A stretch of DNA of 38,167 nucleotides from Flavobacteriaceae bacterium. GTDB lineage: Bacteria; Bacteroidota; Bacteroidia; Flavobacteriales; Flavobacteriaceae. Positions 10,116 through 21,379 of the stretch are shown one piece after another. How positions within the stretch are numbered: the first letter of the stretch is position 1; each line of letters opens with the position of its first letter. The translations under genes were made by a program, and so were the position numbers. The DNA lies in NCBI GenBank assembly GCA_002707745.1, contig PANU01000087.1:1-38167 (forward strand), written 5' to 3'. The notes beneath the pieces are model-generated. The model made no database searches. It saw only the letters and a list, made by a program, of their open reading frames with translations, and had not been told where the DNA came from.

Positions 10116-10646
10116 ATGAAAATGCACTACCTCTGTTCTTTAAGAGTCCTAAGTATTTTAGTAGCCCTGGTATTACTTCCTAAATTAGGTTCTGCTCAGG
10201 AAGACACCAATCCATTTTGGCAGCAGGTTCAGTTTGGCGGAGGCTTAGGGGTTAGTTTCGGGAATGGCAACTTTAGCGGCACCATTTCACCCAGTGCTAT
10301 TTATAATTTTAACAGCTATGTTGCCATGGGGCCGTCCCTTATTTTTAGCTACCAAAGCAACAATGTTTTTAATGCTACATTATACGGAGGAAGCTGGATA
10401 ACCCTTTTTAACCCAATCAGGGAAATTCAGCTCTCTGCCGAAATTGAACAACTACGGGTACATACAGAAGTTAAAAATAATTTTGACATCCTTATTAAAG
10501 ACAATTTTTGGAATACCGCACTTTTTTTAGGAGCTGGCTATCGCGCAGGCTTCGTGACTATTGGATTACGCTATAATGTGTTGTATAAAGATAATGACAG
10601 CGTGTATGCTACGGCATGGAATCCTTTTGTGAGAGTATATTTCTAG
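10116..10646 (+). CDS. Small outer-membrane beta-barrel-like protein with signal peptide
   Basis: MKMHYLCSLRVLSILVALVLLPKLGSAQ signal peptide, then glycine/aromatic alternating strands ending FVRVYF. Confidence 0.75.
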   Translation: MKMHYLCSLRVLSILVALVLLPKLGSAQEDTNPFWQQVQFGGGLGVSFGNGNFSGTISPSAIYNFNSYVAMGPSLIFSYQSNNVFNATLYGGSWITLFNPIREIQLSAEIEQLRVHTEVKNNFDILIKDNFWNTALFLGAGYRAGFVTIGLRYNVLYKDNDSVYATAWNPFVRVYF

Positions 10647-10724
10647 TCCCCTCCCTAACCCTCCCCAGAGGGGAGGGAATTTCTTAAAAAGCTCCTCCCC
10701 TTCGGGGAGGTTAGGTGGGGACTA
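10644..10724. repeat. Imperfect pyrimidine/purine-rich inverted repeat filling the convergent intergenic region and containing both stop codons
   Basis: TAGTCCCCTCCCTAACCCTCCCCAGAGGGGAGGG ... CTCCTCCCCTTCGGGGAGGTTAGGTGGGGACTA. Confidence 0.8.
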
Positions 10725-11696
10725 CACAGTCCTTTCCATCAACCACTTTCCAAATGCTCTTAGTTTTTCCTTTTTTTCTTCGGAAAGTTTCAGGGTTTCC
10801 AGAATGGTATTTGCTTTTTGGGTATATGCTTCAATTTCTGCAATAGTGGCTTTTGCAGCTCCAGATGTTAGGAAAATCTCCTTGACCGTTTCAATTTTGT
10901 CTGCAGGATCTTTCGGATTAATATTGAACAAATGCACTAACGTTTCAGCATCTCCTTTTGTACTATTATTAAGTGCTGTTAAATACAAAAAGGTTTTTTT
11001 GTTGGCAATAATATCACCACCTACTTGCTTTCCAAATGTTTTTGGATTTCCAAAAGCATCTAAGTAATCGTCTTGTAATTGAAAAGCTATCCCCAGGTTT
11101 CTGCCAAAATCGTACACTCCCTGACAACAGCTGCTGGAAGCCTCGGCAACAATAGCTCCCATTTTCATGGCAGCACCAATAAGCACCGCGGTTTTGTAAT
11201 CTATCATTTTAATATACTCCGGAATGGTTACATCGTCACGGGTTTCAAAATCTACATCGTATTGCTGGCCTTCACATACTTCCAGTGCTGTTTTGCTAAA
11301 AAGTTTCGCCAGTTCCTGAAATTTTGCAGGTTCATAGGCTTCAAATAACTGGTAGGCTAAAATAAGCATGGCGTCTCCACTTAAAATCCCTGTGTTTACA
11401 TCCCATTTTTCATGAACGGTCTCTTTACCCCTGCGTAATGGCGCATTGTCCATAATATCGTCATGAATCAATGAAAAATTATGAAACAACTCTACTGCCA
11501 GCGCAGCATGCATAGCTTTCTCGTAATCATTTCCGAAAAAATCTGCAGTAAGCAGGGTTAATACAGGGCGCAACCTTTTTCCACCTAATGAAAGAATATA
11601 CTTCACAGGTTTATACAATTGTGTAGGTTCTTTTTCAATAACTGCATTTTCTAAGTGCGCTACGAGCGCTTGGCTATAAGTTGCGAGTAATTCCAT
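10722..11696 (-). CDS. Polyprenyl diphosphate synthase family
   Basis: LGGKRLRPVLTLL, FSLIHDDIMDNAPLRRG, FQLQDDYLDAFG motifs; likely start MELLATY (11696). Confidence 0.93.
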   Translation of the reverse strand: MELLATYSQALVAHLENAVIEKEPTQLYKPVKYILSLGGKRLRPVLTLLTADFFGNDYEKAMHAALAVELFHNFSLIHDDIMDNAPLRRGKETVHEKWDVNTGILSGDAMLILAYQLFEAYEPAKFQELAKLFSKTALEVCEGQQYDVDFETRDDVTIPEYIKMIDYKTAVLIGAAMKMGAIVAEASSSCCQGVYDFGRNLGIAFQLQDDYLDAFGNPKTFGKQVGGDIIANKKTFLYLTALNNSTKGDAETLVHLFNINPKDPADKIETVKEIFLTSGAAKATIAEIEAYTQKANTILETLKLSEEKKEKLRAFGKWLMERTV

Positions 11697-11848
11697 AAAC
11701 AAAATTTGATGCAAAAATAAACTTTCCGAACAACTGTTCCTTATAAAATAAAGGGTTTACTATGTTTTTAATGGTTTAAAGACTGGCTAGAATGTTAAAT
11801 AATTACAAAAACTTTGGAAACTTTTATTGTTTTTAAAGTTTCCTTATG

Positions 11849-11856
11849 TATTTTTG
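11849..11856 (+). promoter_or_regulatory. -7 element of the TetR/RND efflux operon
   Basis: TATTTTTG with an upstream TTG 19 bp before it, followed by CACCC. Confidence 0.55.
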
Positions 11857-11897
11857 CACCCGCTAATGAGAAAAACAGCTCTTACTGAGCTTATGCC

Positions 11898-12503
11898 ATG
11901 AAAGAAAAAATAATAGAAAAAGCTTCCGAAATGTTTATATCTCTTGGGTTTAAGAGCGTAACTATGGACGATATTGCTGCTGAAATGGGCATATCGAAGA
12001 AAACTATTTATACCCATTTCAACAATAAAGAAACCATAATTGCCGTGGTTACAGACGCTATTTTTGAGGAGATATCCCGAGATATTAACTGTATTTGCGA
12101 TCTCGAAAAAAATCCTATTGAAGAAACCTATGAAATAAAAAAGCGGGTAATGGAGCACATGTGTAATGAAAAGGAATCTCCTTCCCACCAGCTCCAAAAA
12201 TATTATCCCAACATTTATCAAAATATTAAAAATAGGCAATTCAGCCTTATGCAGGAATGCGTCGTAAAGAACCTTCATAGAGGTATAGAGCAACAATTGT
12301 TTAGAGAAAATATTGATGTACAATTTGTGGCTCGCATCTATTTTAATGGCGTTACCGGAATTAAAGACAGCAACCTGTTCCCCTCTTCTATGTTCGAAGG
12401 CAAGGAATTATATGAAACGTATCTGGAATACCACTTAAGAGGCATTGTGACACCAAAAGGCAGACAAATACTAAACCAACTTATACACTCAAACCAAGAT
12501 TAA
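11898..12503 (+). CDS. TetR/AcrR family transcriptional regulator
   Basis: N-terminal HTH: IIEKASEMFISLGFKSVTMDDIAAEMGISKKTIYTHFNNKETI. Confidence 0.93.
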   Translation: MKEKIIEKASEMFISLGFKSVTMDDIAAEMGISKKTIYTHFNNKETIIAVVTDAIFEEISRDINCICDLEKNPIEETYEIKKRVMEHMCNEKESPSHQLQKYYPNIYQNIKNRQFSLMQECVVKNLHRGIEQQLFRENIDVQFVARIYFNGVTGIKDSNLFPSSMFEGKELYETYLEYHLRGIVTPKGRQILNQLIHSNQD

Positions 12504-13876
12504 TGAAACAGTTTTTAATCGTATTATTATTAATTACGTCACTTACGGCTAGCAGCCAAGGCAAGGACTACTCCTTTAGTCTGGAGGAAGCCGTAACATT
12601 TGCAATAGATAGTAATTATACTGCACTTAATGCACGTCGGGACATTGCCAAAGCCATTAAACAAAAGTGGGAAACCACGGCAACGGGACTCCCTCAAATT
12701 AGCGGCGCCGTAACGTATCAGAATAATTTAAAACAACCCGTAACCCTAATCCCTGCAGAATTGAGCGGAGGTGCTCCTGGCACATTTGTACCTGTAACAT
12801 TTGGAACCAAACAAAATGCCAATGCAGTTGCAACGTTAAATCAGCTGATTTTTGATGGAAGTTATTTAGTGGGACTACAAGCCGCCAAGGCTTTTTTAGA
12901 TTTTTCTGAAAATGCCGCCGAAAAGACCAATCTGGAAGTAAGAAAAGGAGTTATTAATGCCTACGGAAGCGTTTTACTTAGCGAAGAGCTTATCGCTATT
13001 TTTGAAAAAAATAAGGAAGCCCTGGAAAAAAACCTCTTCGAAACCCGAAAGATTTTTGAAAACGGCCTCACCGAAGAAGAAAGTGTAGAGCAGCTGGAAG
13101 TCACCTTATTAGATATAGATACCCAGTTAAACAATGCACGTCGTAGCGCAACCATTGCACGACAAATGTTTAACGTAGCCCTTGGAATTCCTGTAGAAAG
13201 CACTGTCTTGTTTAAAGACACTTTAGATACCTTGGTAGAAGAAGGAACCAATCTTCAGTTACTGGACGAAAATTTAAACATTCAAGAAAACGCAGATTAT
13301 AAAATAGCCTACAACCTTACCGAACAGCGAAGTCTGGAAATGAAACTGGAAAAAAGCAAGGCACTCCCAACGCTTTCGGCTTTTGTAAATTACGGTACTT
13401 CGGCCAACAGCGATAGCTTTACTTTTTTCGACAGTGACCAGCTTTGGTTTCAATCGTCATTATTGGGCGTGAGTTTAAACGTTCCCATTTTTAGTAGTGG
13501 GATGCGAAGCGCCAGGACGCAACGTGCAAAAATTGCTTTAGATCAGGCAGAAACAGAACTGGAAGAAACAATTCAAAATGTAACCCTGCAGCTCAACACA
13601 GCAAAAAGCAACTACCAGTTTGCTATTGAAAAGTTTGAAAATGCAAAAAAGAATAAAGCCTTAGCCGAACGCATTGAAACTAAAAATCAAGTGAAATTTA
13701 CCGAAGGCCTAAGCACTAGCTTCGATTTACGCCAGGCACAAACACAACTATATACAGCCCAACAACAATACTTTCAGAGTATGCTGGACGTAGTAAATTC
13801 AAAAGCCGAAATAGAAACAGTTTTAAACACCCCGGATTTACGAATAGAATCTGAAGAGATAAAGGGAAAGTACTAA
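12503..13876 (+). CDS. TolC family outer membrane efflux protein
   Basis: Signal peptide, SFSLEEAVTFAIDSNYTALNARRDI, coiled-coil repeats, AQTQLYTAQQQYFQSMLDVVNSKAEIETVL. Confidence 0.92.
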   Translation: MKQFLIVLLLITSLTASSQGKDYSFSLEEAVTFAIDSNYTALNARRDIAKAIKQKWETTATGLPQISGAVTYQNNLKQPVTLIPAELSGGAPGTFVPVTFGTKQNANAVATLNQLIFDGSYLVGLQAAKAFLDFSENAAEKTNLEVRKGVINAYGSVLLSEELIAIFEKNKEALEKNLFETRKIFENGLTEEESVEQLEVTLLDIDTQLNNARRSATIARQMFNVALGIPVESTVLFKDTLDTLVEEGTNLQLLDENLNIQENADYKIAYNLTEQRSLEMKLEKSKALPTLSAFVNYGTSANSDSFTFFDSDQLWFQSSLLGVSLNVPIFSSGMRSARTQRAKIALDQAETELEETIQNVTLQLNTAKSNYQFAIEKFENAKKNKALAERIETKNQVKFTEGLSTSFDLRQAQTQLYTAQQQYFQSMLDVVNSKAEIETVLNTPDLRIESEEIKGKY

Positions 13877-13919
13877 CAATCAATCAAAAAGCATGAACCT
13901 ATTTAAATATAATCAAGTG

Positions 13920-15086
13920 ATGAAATACTTCATATTACTTTTAAGCGTATCTATCTTCCTTACTTCTTGTGGTGGCGGTGGAGAAAAAACCGTAGAAGGC
14001 GTCATAGAAAGTGGCGACTTAGTAGCTCTTCAGAAAAAGAAGGATGAGCTTACTACGCAGCAACAGGAAATTCAGGAACAGTTAAAACAGTTGGATGAAA
14101 AAATAGAGGAGTTAAATCCTGAAAAAAACATTCCGTTAATTACTGCTTTTACAGCAAACGACACTGTGTTTAATCATTATGTAGAACTGCAAGGAAGCGT
14201 GGAAACCAAACAAAATTTGGTTATAACACCAGAAATGGGCGGTATTCTGCAACGTGTTTATGTAAAAGAAGGCGATAAAGTAAGTAAAGGACAATTGCTA
14301 GCAAAAGTAGACGATGGCGGACTTAGCCAGCAATTGGCGCAAATGCAGGTGCAGGCAGATTTAGCAAAAACCACCTTTGAACGTCAAAAACGTTTGTGGG
14401 ACCAAAAAATTGGGAGCGAAATACAGTATTTACAGGCAAAATCCAATTATGAAGCACAGCAGGAAGCCATTAACTCCATGAAGCAACAATTGGCAAAGTC
14501 TAGTATACGAGCGCCGTTTGCGGGGACGATAGACGATGTAATTACAGAACAGGGAAGCGTAGTTTCTCCTGGACAAACCCCAGTAGTTCGCCTGGTTAAT
14601 CTAAGCGATATGTACATACAAACCGATGTGCCTGAAACTTATATTACCAACATAAAAACAGGAAAAGATGTAGAAGTGATGTTTCCGGTGCTCAACAAAA
14701 CAATGGACGCTAAAATTAGACAAACCGGAGATTTCATAAACCCGGAAAACCGAACCTTTAAAGTTGAAATTGCTGTTCCTAACACCGATAAAACTATTAA
14801 ACCAAATCTTACCGCGCGTTTAAAAATTAACGATTACACCAATGAAAATGCAATATTGATCCCGCAAAGTATTATTTCAGAAAATGCCGATGGAGAACAA
14901 TACATCTACATCCTTGACAGCAAAGAGGGACAAAAAGCAGTTGCAAAAAGGGTTATAATTGAAACCGGGATTAGCCAGGGAGACGTAATTGAAGTCCTGA
15001 GCGGTGTAAAAGATGGTGACCAAATTATTGAAGAAGGTGCAAGAAGCGTAAAAGACGGACAAACTGTAAAAATAATTTCATATTAA
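13920..15086 (+). CDS. RND efflux periplasmic adaptor (membrane fusion lipoprotein)
   Basis: Lipobox MKYFILLLSVSIFLTSC; barrel-sandwich GGILQRVYVKEGDKVSKGQLLAKVDDGG; RAPFAGTIDDV. Confidence 0.92.
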   Translation: MKYFILLLSVSIFLTSCGGGGEKTVEGVIESGDLVALQKKKDELTTQQQEIQEQLKQLDEKIEELNPEKNIPLITAFTANDTVFNHYVELQGSVETKQNLVITPEMGGILQRVYVKEGDKVSKGQLLAKVDDGGLSQQLAQMQVQADLAKTTFERQKRLWDQKIGSEIQYLQAKSNYEAQQEAINSMKQQLAKSSIRAPFAGTIDDVITEQGSVVSPGQTPVVRLVNLSDMYIQTDVPETYITNIKTGKDVEVMFPVLNKTMDAKIRQTGDFINPENRTFKVEIAVPNTDKTIKPNLTARLKINDYTNENAILIPQSIISENADGEQYIYILDSKEGQKAVAKRVIIETGISQGDVIEVLSGVKDGDQIIEEGARSVKDGQTVKIISY

Positions 15087-15204
15087 AATTGGGACGTCAA
15101 TTCAAGTAATTTCAAAAAAGCTCTTTAGGTTTATTTGAAATTGTATCGAGAATATTACACAATTAGCTATTAATTAAAAGTTAACCGCCTGCGCGGGCAT
15201 TACT

Positions 15205-18200
15205 ATGGCAAAGAAAAAGAAGAATACCGAAAAAGAGTTTAAACTCTCTTCGTGGGCCATTAATAACAAGACCACCATCTATGTGATGATGGCAATGATA
15301 CTATATTTAGGTATTTCGGCATATTTTAGTATGCCCAGAGAAAGTTTTCCGGAAATAAAGGAAACCAAAATATACATTAGTTCTCTTTTTCCAGGAAACA
15401 CGGCCGAAGATATTGAAAAGCTTATTACAGATCCGCTGGAGGACAAACTAAAAACAGTAAGTAATGTAGTTGAAATCACCTCTACATCGCAAGAAGATTA
15501 CTCCATGATAATTGTGGAGTTTGACGAAGGGATCCCGGTAGAACTCGCCAAGCAAAAAGTAAAAGACGAAGTAGACTCTGAAACTTCAGGGGAAGACTGG
15601 CCTACCTTTAATGGTGCCAAAGTGGAACCTAATATTTTTGAACTCACCCTTTCCGAAGAGATGCCCATTCTCAATATTAATATTTCAGGAAATTACCCTG
15701 TTTTAAAGTTGAAAGAATACGCAGAATACCTTCAGGATGAAATTGAAGACTTGCCACAGATTAAAAAAGCAGACATTCGGGGCGCACAGGAAAAAGAAGT
15801 GGAAGTAGCTGTAGACATCTATAAAATGATGGCAAGCAATGTGAGCTTTCAGGATATAAGCAGCGCTATTTCAAATGGAAATATGACCATGTCTGCCGGA
15901 AATTTTATCACCAGCGGGCAACGGCGAACCATTAGGATTTTAGGTGAAATTGACGACCCCCAAGAATTGAACAATTTTGTGGTTAAGTCTGAAAATGGAA
16001 ACACGGTCTACCTTCAGGATGTAGCCGACGTTAATTTTACTGAAAAAGACAGAACAACCTATGCCCGAGAATTTGGGGACCGCGTGGTAATGCTGGATGT
16101 TAAAAAACGTTCCGGGAAAAACATGGTGGCAGCCGCCGAAGAAATTCAGGTAATTGTAGACAACGCTATAGAGAACATATTTCCATCCAACCTTAACGTC
16201 TCCATTACCAACGACCAGTCCTCAAAAACCATTGGCCAGGTAGATGACCTGGTAAACAATATAATCTTCGGGATTATCCTTGTGGTAACGGTATTAATGT
16301 TCTTCCTCGGGTTTAAGAACGCTTTGTTTGTAGGGTTTGCCATCCCTATGTCCATGTTTATGTCCTTAATGATTTTAAGTCAGTTGGGATACACCATGAA
16401 TACAATGATTCTTTTTGGACTCATCATGGGGCTGGGAATGCTGGTGGATAACGGTATTGTGGTGGTAGAAAATGTGTACCGCCTCATGGATGAAGAAGGC
16501 ATGGGCCGTGTAGAAGCGGCCAAAAGAGGAATTGGCGAAATTGCCTTTCCTATTATCATTTCCACCTTAACCACGGTGGCGGCGTTTGTTCCGTTGGGAT
16601 TATGGCCAGGACTCATGGGACAGTTTATGATTTACTTCCCAATTACACTTTCGGTCGTGCTGGGGTCTTCTTTATTTGTAGCAATTTTCTTCAACTCGGT
16701 ACTGGTTTCTCAGTTTATGAAAACGGAAGACAGAAATATGCCGAAGAAACAATTGGTAAAAATTTCAGGGATTGTAGCAGGTTTTGGGCTTATCATCTTA
16801 CTTCTTGGCGGGGAATATAGAGGAATTGGAACCCTCTTGTTGTTTACAGCAGGGATGCTATGGGTGTATCGATTAGTCCTGCGAAAAATGGCCAACCGCT
16901 TTCAGAAAAAATCGCTGGTAAAATTAGAAAACTGGTACGAAAAACGCTTAACAGGTTCTTTCAAAAGTAAAAGACCCTACTGGATTGTTGGGGGAACGTT
17001 TTTATTACTTATTGTGGCATTTGTTGCATTTGGAGCTTCGGTAGCTTCACAACGTACCAAAATCGAATTTTTCCCGGACAACAAACCCAACCAGATTATT
17101 GTCTATATAGAATATCCGCAAGGAACAGATATTGAAAAAACCAACGCCATTTCCAAGGAAATTGAAGAGAAAGTTTACAACGTATTAAATAGTGATGCGT
17201 ATACAGACGGCGACTACAATTATTTAGTGGAAAGTGCTGTAAGCCAGGTAGGAGAAGGAGCTGGAAACCCGCAAACCGATGGTGGTTCTGCTGCCGAAAT
17301 GCCTCACAAAGGTAAAATTACCGCATCCATGCGGGAGTATAAATTCCGTCGTGGAGCCGACAGTGAAGAATTGCGACAAAAAGTTCAGGAAGCTTTGGTG
17401 GGTATCTACCCGGGGGTACTTATTTCGGTTGAAAAAGATGCCAACGGACCGCCGGCAGGTGCTCCTATTAATATTGAATTGGAAGGTGACGATTATGACG
17501 AGTTGATTGCAGCAGCCGAAAATATGCGCGAGTACATTAATTCCAAAAATATCGCTGCTATAGACGAGTTGAAAATTGACGTAAACAAAGACAAACCGGC
17601 GATGCAGGTAGTGGTAGATCGTGAAAAAGCAGGAGAATTGGGCATAAGCACAGGACAAGTGGGCCAACAGCTTCGAAACGCGATTTTTGGAACCAAGGCA
17701 GGGGTGTACAAAGAAGATGGTGAAGATTACGATATCTACGTACGGTTTGATGAAGAAAGCCGTTACAACGAAAGTGCTTTGTTTAATCAAACCATGACCT
17801 TTAGAACCAATACAGGGCAAATGCGGAGTGTTCCTGTTTCGGCAGTGGCAACAAAACGTAATAATTCTGGCTTTAGCGCTATTAAGCACCGGGACACAAA
17901 ACGTGTAGTAACCGTATATTCTGCACTGTCTCCAGGCTATACCGATGCTGGAGCGGTTGTTTCACAAATACAAAACGAAATGCGCTCTTATGAAGAGATC
18001 CCGGACGACATTAAAATTGACTACACCGGACAGATTGAAGAACAAAACAAGCAAATGCAGTTCTTAATGGGTGCTTTCTTTAGCGGACTTGGGCTCATCT
18101 TCTTGATTTTAATTTTTCAGTTTAATTCTATCTCTAAACCTACAATTATTATGATCGCTATTTTCCTCAGTTTTATAGGGGTATTTGGCGGTATTGTAAT

Positions 18201-18726
18201 TTCTGGTTCTCCATTTGTGATTATGATGACCATGATGGGGATAATTTCGTTAGCAGGAATTGTGGTAAATAATGGGGTGGTACTCTTGGATTACGCCCAA
18301 CTTCTTATAGACCGAAAGAAAAACGAACTGGATATAGACGAAGATGAATATCTTGAAAAAGAAGATCTTTTAGGTGCTATAATCAAAGCTGGAAAGGCAC
18401 GTTTACGCCCTGTTCTATTAACAGCTATCACGACTATTCTGGGGTTAATCCCGCTGGCAATAGGACTAAATATTGACTTTTTCTCCTTATTCAGTGAGTT
18501 TGATCCTAAAATATACATGGGGGGGGACAACGTTATTTTCTGGGGTCCTTTAGCCTGGACAGTGATTTACGGATTGTTAATTGCAACCTTCCTAACGTTA
18601 ATTGTAGTACCTGTGTTATTTTACATTGCAACGCGAATGAAAATGTGGTTACACAACAAGCGTAACCCCAAGCAGGAAGAGGTAATCCAGCCAAATGAAG
18701 ACATCAATTTAGAAGCAGCGGAATAA
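15205..18726 (+). CDS. RND family efflux transporter permease
   Basis: 1173 aa; [59 protein letters not shown] motifs of the HAE1/AcrB family. Confidence 0.95.
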   Translation: MAKKKKNTEKEFKLSSWAINNKTTIYVMMAMILYLGISAYFSMPRESFPEIKETKIYISSLFPGNTAEDIEKLITDPLEDKLKTVSNVVEITSTSQEDYSMIIVEFDEGIPVELAKQKVKDEVDSETSGEDWPTFNGAKVEPNIFELTLSEEMPILNINISGNYPVLKLKEYAEYLQDEIEDLPQIKKADIRGAQEKEVEVAVDIYKMMASNVSFQDISSAISNGNMTMSAGNFITSGQRRTIRILGEIDDPQELNNFVVKSENGNTVYLQDVADVNFTEKDRTTYAREFGDRVVMLDVKKRSGKNMVAAAEEIQVIVDNAIENIFPSNLNVSITNDQSSKTIGQVDDLVNNIIFGIILVVTVLMFFLGFKNALFVGFAIPMSMFMSLMILSQLGYTMNTMILFGLIMGLGMLVDNGIVVVENVYRLMDEEGMGRVEAAKRGIGEIAFPIIISTLTTVAAFVPLGLWPGLMGQFMIYFPITLSVVLGSSLFVAIFFNSVLVSQFMKTEDRNMPKKQLVKISGIVAGFGLIILLLGGEYRGIGTLLLFTAGMLWVYRLVLRKMANRFQKKSLVKLENWYEKRLTGSFKSKRPYWIVGGTFLLLIVAFVAFGASVASQRTKIEFFPDNKPNQIIVYIEYPQGTDIEKTNAISKEIEEKVYNVLNSDAYTDGDYNYLVESAVSQVGEGAGNPQTDGGSAAEMPHKGKITASMREYKFRRGADSEELRQKVQEALVGIYPGVLISVEKDANGPPAGAPINIELEGDDYDELIAAAENMREYINSKNIAAIDELKIDVNKDKPAMQVVVDREKAGELGISTGQVGQQLRNAIFGTKAGVYKEDGEDYDIYVRFDEESRYNESALFNQTMTFRTNTGQMRSVPVSAVATKRNNSGFSAIKHRDTKRVVTVYSALSPGYTDAGAVVSQIQNEMRSYEEIPDDIKIDYTGQIEEQNKQMQFLMGAFFSGLGLIFLILIFQFNSISKPTIIMIAIFLSFIGVFGGIVISGSPFVIMMTMMGIISLAGIVVNNGVVLLDYAQLLIDRKKNELDIDEDEYLEKEDLLGAIIKAGKARLRPVLLTAITTILGLIPLAIGLNIDFFSLFSEFDPKIYMGGDNVIFWGPLAWTVIYGLLIATFLTLIVVPVLFYIATRMKMWLHNKRNPKQEEVIQPNEDINLEAAE

Positions 18727-18750
18727 AAATACATTCAAATTACCTGAAAA

Positions 18751-18789
18751 AAGAAGCTCTGTTCATACGATAGAGCTTCTTTTGTTTTT
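18751..18789 (+). terminator. Intrinsic terminator of the RND operon
   Basis: AAGAAGCTCT-N11-AGAGCTTCTT then TTGTTTTT. Confidence 0.8.
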
Positions 18790-18852
18790 ACAATTCATTA
18801 AAGTTCGGACAAGTATAACCCAAAATAGTTCTCCTAAACTATTTTATCTTCT

Positions 18853-18860
18853 TAAATTTG
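18853..18860 (+). promoter_or_regulatory. -7 element of aspS
   Basis: TAAATTTG followed by CACCCC, 72 nt upstream of ATG. Confidence 0.55.
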
Positions 18861-18931
18861 CACCCCTATTTCACTTTCGAAATAAAAAAAATTATTCATT
18901 AAAGCGATTCCAGCTTACGCCGGAAATAACT

Positions 18932-20680
18932 ATGTACAGAACGCACACCAATGGCCAACTGCGCGCCACAGATATCAACAAAAAAGTAACACTTGCCGGA
19001 TGGGTTCAAAAAACCCGGGATAAAGGTTTTATGGTTTGGGTAGATCTGCGGGATCGTTATGGCATTACCCAGCTTATTTTTGACGAGGAGCGAACACCAA
19101 AAGAAATGATGGAAACCGCCGCTCAATTAGGGCGTGAATTTGTGATACAAGTTACTGGAACCGTGATTGAACGTGAAAGTAAAAATCCAAATATGCCAAC
19201 TGGCGATATTGAAATATTGGTTTCTGAAATTTCTATTTTAAACAAATCCCTTACGCCTCCATTCACCATTGAAGATGAAACCGATGGTGGCGAAGACCTT
19301 CGGATGAAATACCGCTACCTGGACATTCGTCGGAAACCCGTACGAAATAATCTTGTGTTTCGTCATAAAGTGACCATGGCCGTTAGGAACTATCTTTCTA
19401 AAAAAGATTTTGTTGAAGTTGAAACACCCTACCTTATTAAATCAACCCCGGAAGGCGCCCGCGATTTTGTAGTGCCCAGCCGTATGAACGAAGGTCAGTT
19501 TTATGCCCTTCCGCAGTCCCCACAAACCTTTAAACAATTATTAATGGTGGGAGGAATGGATAAATACTTTCAGATTGTAAAGTGTTTTAGGGACGAAGAT
19601 CTTAGAGCCGACAGGCAGCCAGAATTTACCCAAATAGACTGCGAGATGGCCTTTATTGAGCAGGAAGACATCCTGAATACTTTTGAAGGGTTAACCCGCC
19701 ACTTGCTAAAAGAAATAAACGGTGTAGAAATAGGTGAGTTCCCAAGAATGCAATACGACGATGCCATGCGCTTGTACGGGAACGACAAACCCGACATTCG
19801 TTTTGGGATGCAGTTTGGCGAATTGAACCCAGTTGCCCAGCACAAAGATTTTAACGTGTTTAATACTGCTGAATTAGTAGTAGGCATTGCCGTTCCTGGC
19901 GGAAATAGCTACACACGAAAAGAAATTGACAAGCTCATAGATTGGGTAAAACGCCCCCAGGTAGGAGCTTTAGGAATGGTATATTGCCGCGTGAACGAAG
20001 ACGGAAGCTTTAAATCTTCGGTAGACAAATTTTACGATCAGGAAGATTTGGCCAAATGGGCCGAAGTAACCCAGGCCTCCCCGGGAGACCTTATTTGTGT
20101 ACTTTCTGGAGACACGCATAAAGTACGCGCACAACTTTCAACATTACGCATGGAACTGGCCGAAAGACTAGGTTTAAGAAAAGCAAACGAGTTTGCACCC
20201 CTTTGGGTCGTAGATTTCCCATTATTGGAACTTGACGAAGAAACAGGGCATTATCACGCGATGCACCACCCCTTCACCTCCCCTAAACCAGGTCAACTGG
20301 AATTATTAGATACAAACCCGGGCGAGGTAAAAGCAAACGCTTACGATCTGGTTTTAAACGGAAACGAGATAGGCGGTGGCTCTATCCGTATCCACGATAA
20401 AAAAACTCAGGCTATTATGTTGAAGCATTTAGGGTTTTCTGAAGAAGAAGCGAAGGCACAATTTGGCTTCTTAATGGATGCTTTTGAATACGGGGCACCA
20501 CCCCACGGCGGAATTGCATTTGGTCTGGACAGGTTGGTAGCTATTTTGGGCGGCCAGGAGACCATCCGCGATTTTATTGCCTTCCCTAAAAACAACGCAG
20601 GTCGAGATGTGATGATAGATGCACCTGCGCCGTTGGACAAAGAGCAGCTGGAGGAATTGCATTTGAAATTGGATTTGTAA
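18932..20680 (+). CDS. aspS: Aspartate-tRNA ligase
   Basis: [44 protein letters not shown] and [28 protein letters not shown] start trimmed. Confidence 0.97.
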   Translation: MYRTHTNGQLRATDINKKVTLAGWVQKTRDKGFMVWVDLRDRYGITQLIFDEERTPKEMMETAAQLGREFVIQVTGTVIERESKNPNMPTGDIEILVSEISILNKSLTPPFTIEDETDGGEDLRMKYRYLDIRRKPVRNNLVFRHKVTMAVRNYLSKKDFVEVETPYLIKSTPEGARDFVVPSRMNEGQFYALPQSPQTFKQLLMVGGMDKYFQIVKCFRDEDLRADRQPEFTQIDCEMAFIEQEDILNTFEGLTRHLLKEINGVEIGEFPRMQYDDAMRLYGNDKPDIRFGMQFGELNPVAQHKDFNVFNTAELVVGIAVPGGNSYTRKEIDKLIDWVKRPQVGALGMVYCRVNEDGSFKSSVDKFYDQEDLAKWAEVTQASPGDLICVLSGDTHKVRAQLSTLRMELAERLGLRKANEFAPLWVVDFPLLELDEETGHYHAMHHPFTSPKPGQLELLDTNPGEVKANAYDLVLNGNEIGGGSIRIHDKKTQAIMLKHLGFSEEEAKAQFGFLMDAFEYGAPPHGGIAFGLDRLVAILGGQETIRDFIAFPKNNAGRDVMIDAPAPLDKEQLEELHLKLDL

Positions 20681-20736
20681 AAACAGTTTATTCCAGATTT
20701 ATACCTAAAATTTCTAATAAAGGGGACACTTAAATA

Positions 20737-20982
20737 ATGAGAACAGTACTTATAATTCTATTCCTGCTCATCGCCGCTTCGGTAGGTTACGGTTTCTACA
20801 TAAAACCAGAAGACCTTAAAACGGGAGAGTTTTGCATAGGAATTGGAATTTCCGGATTGTTTTTTGTCTGGATGCCAATTTTTATCTACCATCGTTGGCG
20901 TAAACGCAATTTTAAAGATTATATGCTCACTAAAGAAAACCTCGACAAAATGCGACAGGAGAGCAAGGATAAAAAAATGTAA
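20737..20982 (+). CDS. Small membrane protein of unknown function (81 aa, two TM segments)
   Basis: MRTVLIILFLLIAASVGYGFYI... ISGLFFVWMPIFIYHRW. Confidence 0.65.
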   Translation: MRTVLIILFLLIAASVGYGFYIKPEDLKTGEFCIGIGISGLFFVWMPIFIYHRWRKRNFKDYMLTKENLDKMRQESKDKKM

Positions 20983-20995
20983 CCAGCTAATAGTT

Positions 20996-21042
20996 AACCT
21001 TTTTCAAGTCCAAAAATTGAGGAAATTTTGAAGGTTTTTTCA
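20996..21042 (+). terminator. Possible imperfect terminator
   Basis: AACCTTTTTCAA ... TTGAAGGTTTTTTC. Confidence 0.4.
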
Positions 21043-21084
21043 TAAATAGTTACATTTTGATAACCTACGGTTGCAGAAATCATG

Positions 21085-21092
21085 TAACTTTG
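21085..21092 (+). promoter_or_regulatory. -7 element of the cold-shock gene
   Basis: TAACTTTG matches TANNTTTG, 29 nt upstream of ATG. Confidence 0.55.
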
Positions 21093-21121
21093 CCCCTTAT
21101 TAACTATATTTTTTTATTACA

Positions 21122-21319
21122 ATGGAAGGAACAGTAAAATTTTTTAACGAATCAAAAGGTTACGGATTCATCACAAATGATGAAACTGGAAAAGACATTT
21201 TTGTACACGTAACCGGACTTAACGGCGAAGCCCTTAACGAAGGTGACAAAGTAGAATATGTTGAAGAAGAAGGAAGAAAAGGAATGACTGCGGGACAAGT
21301 TCGCGTAATTCACGACTAA
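21122..21319 (+). CDS. Cold-shock domain protein
   Basis: 65 aa; GTVKFFNESKGYGFITNDETGKDIFVHVTGL. Confidence 0.96.
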   Translation: MEGTVKFFNESKGYGFITNDETGKDIFVHVTGLNGEALNEGDKVEYVEEEGRKGMTAGQVRVIHD

Positions 21320-21345
21320 GATATATATTCGTAAAACCAACCATC

Positions 21346-21379
21346 AAATCCCTCAGGTTTAAACTTGAGGGATTTTTTT
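21346..21379 (+). terminator. Intrinsic terminator of the cold-shock gene
   Basis: AAATCCCTCAGGTTTAAACTTGAGGGATTTTTTT. Confidence 0.85.

Noticed and set aside
11844-12323. 159-aa minus strand ORF
   Set aside because: Antisense to the TetR gene, which has clear HTH homology and a promoter.
17224-17889. 221-aa minus strand ORF
   Set aside because: Entirely antisense within the RND permease gene; amino acid composition is atypical.
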